The notes beneath the pieces are model-generated. The model did not search any database. It was not told where the DNA came from and saw only the letters and a program-made list of their open reading frames with translations. 59,164 nt of DNA from Gamarada debralockiae (taxonomy: Eukaryota > Ascomycota > Leotiomycetes > Helotiales > Hyphodiscaceae). The stretch lies in assembly GCA_002803225.1 (NCBI GenBank), contig NXFV01001162.1, forward strand, positions 1 through 59,164, read 5' to 3'. The translations under genes were made by a program, and so were the position numbers. Of the stretch, positions 12,919 through 24,344 are shown one piece after another. How positions within the stretch are numbered: the stretch's first letter is position 1; every line of letters starts with the position of its first letter.

Positions 12919-14353
12919 AGAAAATGACCCTTTTCTCTAAAATCCTCGCTTCCTAATTGGCTGAAGTTAGCTCGCTTAGCTGAAAATCAGGCATTCAGGC
13001 CAGACGTGCGATGAATCGCAGCCTAAGGGATAGACTTACCGAACCAAGCGACAACGAAACTAACAGTATCGGAAAACTTCCCGATGCCACGTACGTAAAT
13101 CCCACTACCATATCCACATTCCACGCATCGGTCGGAAGAATTCCATTTCAGGTTACAAGAGCATTATGTTGGTCTTTTGGAAATTGTTTCCAATATTTAT
13201 CCTTGCTCTTATGATCTCAGCGGGCATATACCTGGAGTTGGCGACGCCACCAACATCTCACGACGACTTAACACCCGATTAAGACACAAATATCCAATAT
13301 GACCTTGGAATCTTGCAGAGCTGACAGTTGTTAAACCTAGGGAACGCTATAGTGCGCCTCCATAAAAATTCTAGCGCTTAGCTCAGTCGCTTCGCGTGCT
13401 TCGTTACTTTCAATTAATCGAGGTGATTCGTGTTAATAGAGATACTCGTGACACTACGGAGGAGTTGCTCGCCTATCTCCCTCATGAATGAATTCTGGCT
13501 TGTCAAAGGAACGCAGGCCGCGGCAATTACAAGAAGTAGATTGGTTGACAAGCCCACCTATAGCTACTCAGCAATTTGCCAATCAAGTCTATCCTATCCA
13601 CCAACACTCCCCGTTTAAAGTTTATATGCAACTATAAGGCGCTTGACATCCGTGCGTAGTTTTGATCTTTCTAATTGGAGGCTAGTTCTCCTTACTTATG
13701 TGCAAACAAGGCGCGGATAAGTCGTGTCACAGCACTCGGTGCTCCCTGCCTCTTGATAATCTTCGCTACAGAGAATTAGGATATGAGGAGGGAAATCGTG
13801 CATTGCCACATCCTCTGGGCTGAAAGAGATTATGGATGCGGGGAAAGCGGTTTTGAGGCACGTATTAAGAAGAGAGAAATAACTCCGACCTGCATAACAA
13901 GGATCACAGAGCCAACAGCATATGCTATCCATTCGGTTGTGGTGCTGGGAAGAGGAAGATTGCAAAATAGCCCTATTGAAGAAGGCTGCTTTCATCGGAG
14001 ACCTATGAAACCCTGTCTCTCTTTGCAGGGCTGGCCATTTATCGCTGCAAGTCCGTCACAAGGTCACAGGGTACCACGCTCTTCCAATATCAAACCATAT
14101 AATGCTTTGACAAAAGAGGAAATCCCTCCATGAATGCATAGCATAGACAATTATGTATGCCCATGTCAATAAACCTTCGAAGCACATAAATGCGTCTTAC
14201 AACCCATCTACCTTCGCTTTCCCCCCATCACAATCCTTCGTCCTTCATCTGAGATTACAAACTTTGGCAAAGCGGAAACTCTCTACTCTTTGTCTAATAC
14301 AATCCTCCCTATACCCATATCAAATCAACCCTGCCTATTCAGCCACCACCACA
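12919..14353. other. Gene-poor stretch between relic and secreted-protein gene
   Basis: About 1.4 kb with no recognisable gene. Frames of about 100 codons on both strands near 13700-14130 do not resemble known proteins and show no intron structure that extends them. Confidence 0.4.
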
Positions 14354-14729
14354 ATGCGTGTCTCGATTCTCCTCATGAGCCTCGTTCCTGCCAGCGTCCT
14401 CGCCAACCCTCTCGCCGATGCACGCGATATCGTAGCAAGCCTTTCCACACTCAGCAAACTAGTCGCGCGCAGCGACACGGACATGGCGCCGCTCGTTGCG
14501 AATTTTGCCGCGCTACTAGACAACACGACAACGGCCCAGGCCAAGACAGTCATTTCGGGCGCGGCAGTCTTGTTCTCTGATGACTTTGTGAATGAGACCC
14601 AGACCTTTATCAGGGGTTTTAATGCTGTGAGTTTCTACTTGCTCTCCGCTAAATTGATTTGGCATCCAGCTGACCTATTGCGTGTTTGTGCAGGCGCTGC
14701 CATCTCTCGAGAGAATGATGAGGTTGTAG
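14354..14729 (+). CDS. Small secreted protein, function unknown (102 aa)
   Basis: Two exons, 14354-14626 and 14694-14729, with a 67-nt intron (GTGAGT ... CAG). Spliced, it gives 102 aa. Residues 1-18 are a classic signal peptide (MRVSILLMSLVPASVLA). The mature part is Ala/Thr/Leu-rich and looks helical, with two possible N-glycosylation sites (DNTT, NETQ) and no cysteine. Reading through the intron gives a longer product; I prefer the spliced form because the donor, branch region and acceptor are all good. A longer in-frame upstream extension exists but would bury the signal peptide. It is either a cell-wall or secreted small protein or an effector-like candidate; no known domain is visible. 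Confidence 0.55.
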
Positions 14730-15459
14730 GAGATCAGCCTATAGGCCTAGTAGATCGAGGGGGAGGAAGTGTGAGGGTATTCGCGTAGGTTGACGGAGCA
14801 ACAGTAGGATGGTCCCTGCGTTCTGTACTTAGTCTTCTGAGCTCTCAAGCTCTTCTTCTCTCCTTAAGAACAATCTTTAGTCTACTGTACTGGTTTAGAC
14901 CTTGATCGAACCAAACTGTGACAGGAAGTGGGAAGAGATATCTGTTGAGTAGTTATATGTACAAGAGTGAAAAAACTATGGTTATATAATGTTGGATTCG
15001 TATGCTTTTAATAAAACATTCCGAATCCGTATACCATTTTCATCTTAAACAGTTCTCAGCTATGGTGAGCAACTGGCCTGCCCGTGAACAGCTGAGGGAA
15101 GCATACAAGCTGCCGTCAGCACGCTTAACTTTTAGAGAATCGGAACCACGATATTATTTCAAAAGATCGTATCAGTCCGCCCACTTGGAGGTCTACTCTC
15201 TCAGATCTAATACCGCCACTCTCCCATTAGACCTCGAGGTTAAAAATCATAAGTACTATGCTATTTGCGGAAATCTCGTCGAATTAAGCAGCCAAGGAAT
15301 ATATAAAAGTCCTCTAACATATATACAAGAAGGGTATAAACAGTGCGGCACTCACTCGCTGCGAATAACCATCCACGTTCGACTGTCCTCGCCTGGCGAC
15401 TGGGACGATCAGTTGCCTGGGATTAGACAAGCAGAAGTCTGGCACTGGGGAGGGAATTT
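14730..15459. other. Intergenic
   Basis: A 158-codon ATG frame (15002-15478) runs toward and overlaps the end of the glucanase pseudogene on the other strand; it resembles nothing known. No other feature seen. Confidence 0.4.
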
Positions 15460-16835
<1,376 letters not shown>

Positions 16836-18474
16836 TATGGTTATCGTGAACAGGAATGAGAACAGGAAAAGGTATGCATCCAGAGATGTAGACAAAACAA
16901 GCTTGATATCAGGCTGTAGTGGTGGCTGGGTGATGAGAGCAACAGGGCAGGCACAACCTTAAGTAAAAGGGAACCTTGCATCACTACCCGGGGAACATTA
17001 TGACAAAGCCCCGCAATCCCAGCCCACGCAAGAGCGGAACTGTCCCTGGCTAGCTTGGAAAACCACTGATCGCACCAAACGGAACGTGGCCGGCATTCGC
17101 TGGAAGTCAAGCCGGAAGAAGACCCCGTCAGAGCTGTCCCTTCCCTTTCCATCGCCGCATGCATCGGATGATCCCCTTGTGATCTGGCTTAGAGTACCTG
17201 GATGATGGCATTATGGATGCAGGTTATGGTTCTCTGGTGCCAGACGAGCGTGCTGTTTAGGGCCTTAGAGGATATCTTCAGGGTTCAAATTTGTGTTGCC
17301 GTTTTTTCGGATTTTTGATGCTATACAGACTTATCTATTGACGGTCATTACAAAGCAATATCATGCGTATGTGAGTACGACTTCTTGTAGCAGAGAAGAG
17401 TTGTGGTTAATAGATTGACGCTATGTGTTCGTATACGATGAGATTGAATTTGTGACGTTCGATAAAGTTAGGAGGTGCGGCTCTACCTGACAAGGGTCCA
17501 GAATTGGCTTCGAAAGAATCCTGGGACGTTCTTTTTCCAATTTTAGCCGGCGGCAACCGTAGCCGAGGAGCCCAAACCGTCGCCTTCGACTCACCTCACT
17601 GCTCAGCCTGGCTCACCCACAAGTCAGGTTATAGCAGCAACTGCTCAGGTTCAAGGACGGAAACGGAAAATGCTCATGTCGAGATTCCGATATCGAACTA
17701 CCTGTTCCACAAAGCGAGATGTAAGAAATAACTTTGCGATTCCACAGCAACAAGAACCAGTGCGAGTGACTGAAGGAGAACCGTCTCTAAGATGCCCAAG
17801 ACCAACTTCGTAAAGGTGATTTTGAGAAATAGGATTCTTAGAATGCGAGATGCTGGTCAAATTCTCGAGCTCACATGCAATTCGGGAGTCCACGAAGTTC
17901 CACTAGGGATTCGACAACGAGAAATTCAACAAGGAATGTCGACAATAGAAAATGACTTCTTACCTACAAGGAAAGCAACAAACAGTAGAATATTTAATTT
18001 CCCGAGTGCTGAACACATTAAACAATACGAAATCTGATGAAAGACCGGCATTGCATTGTTGCTACTGTCGTTGATTTTGAAGAGGAGCTGTAATCTATAC
18101 TGACCTCTTATTTATACTCTACCTTCCGAGGAATTCTGTGACTGCCGTCTATTTCCGTAAGGTGAATATCTAGCTTTTCCTTATGAGTAAAACCCATCCC
18201 TGCCCGCCCGTTCTTGAATTGCCACCAGGTCGTTCTTCAGATCCTTCGAGATCGAGAGGGAGAGTGGCGGGTGATCCTCTTCTCCTCGAAAACAGGTACA
18301 GGTCTGGTCGAGTGTGCTCTCAGTGCCACGCCGTTCTTGATATGACTCAGAGGGAGAGATCGCTTCCTTCACCATTCCGTTGGTGATCGAACACCTGGAC
18401 ACCCTCAACTGAGTCCTAAACGCAACACCTCGAATTCTCACGCTGCCAGGAAAATATAATCCTCTGAAGGGGCA
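16836..18474. other. Intergenic, no gene recognised
   Basis: About 1.6 kb between two pseudogenes. Short frames (for example 17792-18037, 81 codons) lack any recognisable feature. GCTCA-rich words near 17580-17650 echo those at 10440-10520. Confidence 0.4.
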
Positions 18475-18630
18475 TCATATCACCTGCCTCTCATAAACCG
18501 GCGTAATAATCTTCGATACCTCTTCCCCAATCGTAAACAACACTCCACCACTAAACACCGTTCTACTCAACCTCATAACCGTTTCCCTCCAAAACGCCCT
18601 GATGCCTCCATCACTCCGGATCCCCATAGA

Positions 18631-18698
18631 GCCTGCACTGACCATAACAGCCTGCACTGACCATAACAGCCTGCACTGACCATAACAGCCTGCACTGA
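18631..18698 (+). repeat. 19-bp tandem repeat, about 3.6 copies
   Basis: The unit GCCTGCACTGACCATAACA is repeated three times, followed by an 11-nt partial copy, with no mismatches. It lies inside repeat 3 of the carrier pseudogene; 19 is not a multiple of three, so each extra copy shifts the frame. Confidence 0.9.
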
Positions 18699-18814
18699 AG
18701 TCGTCGCTTTCGCACTCTGACTCCGCGTTTTAATCGTATCAAATAGCTGACTCAACAACGTCGTAGTGGTTCCCGCTACAGCACCGTTGAGGAAATTCAT
18801 TCCCGTATTCTGGA

Positions 18815-19010
18815 GGATATTTGTTGGGAAATACCTAAGACTAATATAGTGGTGGCAATGGTGGTGGCAATTAGGGGTGGCGAAGCTTACGAATACAGTG
18901 ACTCATACCCTAGTAGTATAGGCTAGAAGGTTCTAGTAGTGAAGGAAATAGGGTATATATAGGGGTCGTAGAACCTGTAGAGTAGAAAGTCAGTCAAGTT
19001 AATACATGCA
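18815..19010. other. Foreign segment interrupting the carrier pseudogene
   Basis: Between the carrier blocks ending in DFEVKRN and starting with NTGMNFLNG lie about 190-200 bp with no carrier homology, AT-rich, containing GGGTATATATAGGGG and repeated CTAGTAG/CTAGAAGG words. Homologues have only a few residues here. It could be a short mobile-element or solo-LTR remnant; boundaries are approximate. Confidence 0.4.
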
Positions 19011-19589
19011 TTTGAACCGGAACCTGAGAAATCCCAACAATATTTCTCTTGACCTCAAAATCCTTGATGATGTTATAACTCCCCATTCTAAACGACGTAG
19101 CAGAAGCTTGCTTCAGCAGCGTTCCAGCAAATCCACGGTAGCAGTCCCAGAAGTTCATCGTCTCAGATAATAGTTTTGATAGCGTGTAAAGTAGAGGTGT
19201 ACCTCCCGTCACGTCCAGTGTCATCAATCAAGGCGGTTTTTAACCGTTCCGTCGGCGTAACAGCAAAAAAAATACTCGCCACAACCCCGGAACTCATCCC
19301 AGCTAGCATACTCCGCCCAGGTATCAACGTATCGAAACTCAAAACATGGACTGCGTCTTTCGCTACAGAACCTGCGATAAGGTCGCCAAAACATCGCCAC
19401 AGCCTTTATATAAAGCGCACAGGTCTTCCGTAGGGTAGATGTTGATCACGACTGAGTAGGGATTCCGTGGAGCTGGACTCGGGTTTCGGCGAATTCGAAG
19501 GGATGGGTTACTGCGGCCTCCACCCCGCCAGCAATTCCGCCGGATATTATGGAGATTATTGGGGGCGTGGATTTGTCGTTGGTACCCAT

Positions 19590-20278
19590 TGCGAGAGGAT
19601 TAATAAGAGGAAGGAAAGATTGGAGTTTGGAGGAAATATTTTGGGGATGGGAGTTATGGCGAAGTACTTGTACCAAGTAACTGGCACTCAGCGTCGGCCG
19701 GGGTAAGTTTGGGAACGTCAAGATATTTTAGAAAACTTTCAACGTGAAGGAAAGAGGAGTTATCTGAATGCTGAAAACCAATAATTATCGAAATGAAAGC
19801 AAGAGAGAGAATCGGAGTCCACTTCGGGGCAAGGGAAAGTTTATTCCGCGTAACAAGGAGCGGACTGCTAACTTCAGTCTGGTTAGCTGTTACTGAGAGT
19901 ATGGCTACAGACAGGGTGATATGGAGCGAAAAGGTATAAGCAAGCAATGAGCACAGAAAGTTTTTTTACTCGCCAATTCTCATGGCACGCGAAGCCATCG
20001 CATGTACTGGGCTTATTTTTCGGCGTAGGAGTAATCTGTTGGGCCCCCCTTCGCTAGGAACCATTGTTCTAATCAAGAATACGAGGAGTAGTTTCCTTAA
20101 CTTGTCCGTTCATTGACACCAAGACAATGATGGCACTTGCCAGAGGAAGATGGTCTGCCAAGTGTGAAATGACAGCGCTGGCTATATGACAATCACCACT
20201 TTGTCATTATTACAATAAGAGGACATTCATCAAGAGTGAGATGCCGTAAAGAGCGGAGGCTCCTTACTTCAGACTTAT
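19590..20278. other. Intergenic
   Basis: No gene recognised; the carrier's former upstream region and the 3' side of the next gene. Confidence 0.5.
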
Positions 20279-23018
20279 TCAGCTCTGTTCCGCGGGACTG
20301 CTTAGTCCCGAATCCTTAAACGCAATTTCCTCCTTCGTCGTGAACTCTTTCCAAAACTTATGGCAATCTATCACCTGCCGTGTTAGCCTTCACCTTCTTT
20401 CCTTTGGGCCTCATTGAGCTCAAAAAATCGAAGCAAAACATGTACAGGAAGAAAATTTGACATACCCGCTGCATCGAAGAATTCTACTACCAACCCTTTG
20501 ATGCCTCTACCGGCGGGCTGCCGGTCTTGCAACCGTGAATAAGCAACCTCCATAGATTCGTCAGAGCCAACGGTTGTAACGCTCCCTTGAGTACTGCGTC
20601 GCGACAGGCCTCTCGAAACAGACAGGTTTCTTCCATCAGCGCTTTCAAGAGACAATTTATGGCATCTCGAATTAGGCTCTTTTGGATCGTTGAAGAGACA
20701 CACTAGATGTAGCCCCATGTAAGCCAAAAAAAAAAAATCGAGAATTGGAGACTTTATAAATCTGCAACGGGGGGAAACCTACCTGGCCATTCTACGAACC
20801 CAGGTTTCTGGTCGTTGGTCTTGCGGAAATACAAAATTGAACGAGTCTGGAATTCTGGATCGAGGAGAATTCGAATGTTGCCCAAGCGGCATTGAACTTT
20901 GCCATTGTTGCATTTAATAACGTCAAAATCGGCGCAGTATTTGACTGCTTTGTTTTGAAGAAGTAGTGATTGAAACTCGAGAAAGTCTGCGTAAACAGTG
21001 TTAGTTCGGTACTTCGACAACAAACATTCTCTAACCTTTCTCTTTGTAGAACATGTATTTGGGCGGGCTGTGGATTCGTGACATTCTTTGACCATGGTTC
21101 TCATTTTTGGCAATTGAGAGGTTGTGGGCTCCTTGGAACTGTACTCGGTATTTGTGTGTTTTATCAATGTGACCGTTATCCAAGAAAGGTTTCATGGAAC
21201 TTTCAACTGCAGCCACGTTGACCAGATCAATCGAGTGTCGGAATTCAAACCGCCCGTCTTGGCTCAATGTTGTAATCGACTGCACGTCGCCATCTTCAAA
21301 TTTTGAAATGTACTGGATAGAAGCATCGATTTGGTGGTTAGGGTATTGCCTGTGATGACGTATCAGTATTTTGCGAAAGCAATTTGGCATTTTGCTAAAA
21401 TCATACAAACAACAAGGAATAGGAGGGTCAAGGCGGGAAGATGAAGATGACATGGAGCCGCCTCGACTCTGCGATGTGGGTCTCCCTATACTTTCCCGGA
21501 TTGAGAAAGAGTGATAATCAATTTCAGGACTCCCAGCAGTTGGTCCAAAGGCCCGATCTGAGGGTGATATTCGAGATGGCGATTCCGAAAGAGGGGAAGT
21601 CGAAATCGATGATCGCGACGGTCGCGCTGATGGAATCGGGATGGAGGCCCTCGAAGGCGGAAAGGTATTTGCTGCCTTGAGAAGGCCAGAGTGTATTATC
21701 TCATACTGAATCAGATATTCCAATTGGTTCCATTCTGCTAGCTCTTCTCGCAAAGCATTCTGAGGTTCGTCTGCCTTAATTGGAGGTTCTGCCATTGCAT
21801 GGTCACTTTCTACTGGAGCTCCGATCCCAACAGCATCACTAATCTGGGAACGCATGTCGCGAAGACGCTTAAGAAGTGGCTCGACAGTAGAAGAAGTCGT
21901 ACTTCCAGGTTGGCCGTTCGAGATGCTGTCGATAGTTTCCACGCGTCTCATAGACAGATTGTCGAGTCTCTCTGACAGTAGGCCACGGTCACTTTGATCG
22001 AGTGGCCTCGCCGTCTGATCGTACATCCCGGATGGGGAGACTGCTGCGTAACGAGATTCTTCAAGTCGACGCTGTCCAGAAGAAACCCATGGCAAAAATG
22101 GTTGTGTCGAACCTCCCTCGACAGCTCGAAGGGGTGCCGGTGGTAGTAGAGCCTGTTCAAATTGCCGAAGCATTGGGTAGTCTATTTGGTTTTCTTGACG
22201 AGCGAACTCAAGCGGATATGTCACTCTCTTGAGATTGAGTGTAACCAGGGCGACGAGTTCAAGGTGTGAAGAAACGAGTTTCAGATTCGACGAGAATAAT
22301 TCGGCATTTGATGCTCTGCATAGATATCAGTGTCCTCTGAAATGAATTCATACAATGAAAGAACCCGAGGTACCTCATATCTTGAACCAATTCCATTGTT
22401 TGCTGAGCGACCGCATTAGTCGAGGCGGAAACCCGATATGTTGCTATTTGGAGGTAGAGTTGCAACTTGTTTCGAAGTCTCGCGACCTCTTCCCGTTCGA
22501 AAGGCCATTGCATCTTCTTATATAAGGAAATGACCTGCTCCTTTGTGAATTCCGCCTTCTTCAGCCATGTGCTGTGCCCTTCTTTGAAAGTCTCTGTTTG
22601 TGGGTTGACATCCTGAATGAGGCGCCTATGTCTTCTGATGAAGGTGACGCATTCTTCCTTCAGCATTTGATGGCGACGATAGGATTCCGAAACCTGGGAA
22701 GCCTGTGTAGATACCGTCCTCAGCTTCCAATCTTCTAAACATCCAAAAATATGAGCAAAGTCTTCGAAAAATTGAGTAGCCTCAAATTGAGCGTTCAAAG
22801 GGCCATCGGAGACAGCCTCCCAGATGTCCCACTACGTAACGGGGAGTCAGCAATTACATTATTGGAATAATTCTGGAGCATCTCCTTCAAAGGCATGTTT
22901 GAAGAGCCATTTCTCCCGCAACAGTGTCGAATACGAATTATTTTCCTCCCAAGTTATGACTTACCACAACTTTGATGCCGGAAATTATATCTCCTGCTGA
23001 CCAGCCGAAGGCTGCCAT
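20279..23018 (-). CDS. Fungal protein with an NLR-like N-terminal helical domain, function unknown (754 aa)
   Basis: Seven exons on the minus strand: 23018-22965, 22831-22374, 22315-21407, 21349-21036, 20986-20783, 20702-20466, 20367-20279. Every phase agrees and there is no internal stop, giving 754 aa. The start MAAFGWSAGDIISGIKVVWD, followed by a helical region (WPFEREEVARLRNKLQLYLQ), resembles the N-terminal domain found on many fungal STAND proteins, but no NACHT/NB-ARC domain follows. Residues about 200-430 are Ser/Pro-rich and probably disordered; the last third is compact (QYISKFEDGDVQS, FRHSIDLVNV, CADFDVIKC, ILYFRKT) and of unknown fold. The 57-nt intron 21406-21350 keeps the frame open if retained, so a 773-aa form is possible. 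I do not recognise a biochemical function. Confidence 0.75.
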
Positions 23019-24344
23019 AATTGCAAAGGTAGGCCCACCACCGTGGGTGTGCCCATGAAAATCGAATTAGGAGGGTAGACAAGAATTAAGAAGTTTCGCT
23101 CCGCGGTTCTTGTAGGGCTGAGATCTCACCGGGAGAACCCTGAGCGCTTCGGGCCTTCCCAATAAAGTCGTGGCTCAGAACAGGATCGTAGGGTTAGTCC
23201 CTGTTGTAGCTGCAGTTGAAGGAATGCCTCTGAAATTTGGCAGTGGGTATGTAAAAGTAGTGTTCCGAATGTGTCGCGTGAGCAATAACGGCGGTATATG
23301 ATGAGAACGAGTCGACAAGTCGCGTGTGGGGGTGCTAGTATATCCAACGACAATACGACTCAGGCACCAGGCGCATTCAAGACCTGATTTGCTCCATCAC
23401 GGTACGTGAGCCTCGAAATTTGCTTTTTTTAAACAAAAAACTCATGAACGTGGGATTCATGCGGGAGCAACGTGCGTGGAGCGGCTGTGCATACCGATAG
23501 TTCAATAGCGCGGCTTGCGCCTGGCAGAACCTTACCGAATGATGAGTCTGAACGACCAACTGGAACCTGTCTGCTGCCTTGCGCCTCCAAATTCGCATTT
23601 GACCTTTCTGCCAGTTTCTGGATGAGGTTGGGAGACGGAGTGTCACTTTTCGACATGCTTCGCCTAAGCGAATAAACTCAGGGGAACGGCGCACGTGTGT
23701 AAACCCCTGCTCGGCCTTCTCATCTTCCAAAATGTCCAATCGGGTCGATTCCAATCATTGAATCCTATTCGAGGAGAGGAGATATCATGCCTGAATTGAC
23801 CTTGATACTTTGAAATTCGCTCTTTCCTCAATCTTCAGCCATATCTTTGGTGGGTAGTATCAGAACTTAGCCTTCGCGCAAGCTGGGGGCTTCGATCCAA
23901 AACCGGCGAAGATTGGTGACGGTGAGTCTTTTTGGACACCCGTGTTGGTGGCTCGATAAGACATGCTTTTTGTTGAGTCCAGGTGATTCAGCTGCATCCC
24001 CTCCATTCAAATAATATTATGAGTGTGTGAGAGCCACGAATCATGGCACATCTTTCAAGTGGCTGTGCAACGCCTCATCGCCAAAGCCTATTGAAGTTTT
24101 CGTGAATGCAACCAAATTATTTTTGTGAGTTTGAGCGCTTCAATACCATCTCAGCTTGTGCCTTCCATTATTTATTTATTTTATCGGAGAGGATGGGCTT
24201 CCATTATCCAGCTTCTGTGAACCATTGAGTATTAAACTTTCGTGTTTTCTCCGTATCGCTTTCAAGCGCAGTATCGCTGCCTGCGCCGCGCCTTTCTCAG
24301 TGTTGGCGTGAGGCTGGGGAAATGCCCCATACAGTACTCCCAAA
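23019..24344. other. Intergenic, no gene recognised
   Basis: About 1.3 kb. The longest frame (23377-23754, minus) starts from TTG and resembles nothing known. It must include the promoters of both flanking divergent genes. Confidence 0.45.

Larger units (their letters stand above)
18475..19589 (-). pseudogene. Mitochondrial tricarboxylate-type carrier (SLC25), degenerate
   Basis: All three carrier repeats can be found in order on the minus strand, but in different frames. ATG at 19589 opens MGTNDKSTPP, SGGIAGGVEAAVTHPFEFA; then LSFDTLIPGRSMLAGMSSG and the second signature AVTPTERLKTALIDD; then YRGFAGTLLKQASATSFRMG; then MNFLNGAVAGTTTTLLSQ, the third signature as LFDTIKT instead of PFDTIKT, and DGGIRAFWRETVMRLSR to a stop at 18475. 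Lesions include several frame changes between repeats 1 and 2, a T-run frame change near 19265, loss of the signature Pro in repeat 3, a 19-bp tandem expansion (18631-18698) and about 190-200 bp of non-carrier sequence at about 18815-19010. The family exchanges citrate or related anions across the inner mitochondrial membrane. Confidence 0.8.

Noticed and set aside
18631..18698. CRISPR-like array
   Set aside because: Tandem 19-bp units without spacers, inside a eukaryotic pseudogene.
23377..23754. 125-codon minus-strand frame
   Set aside because: Starts from TTG and matches no known protein type.
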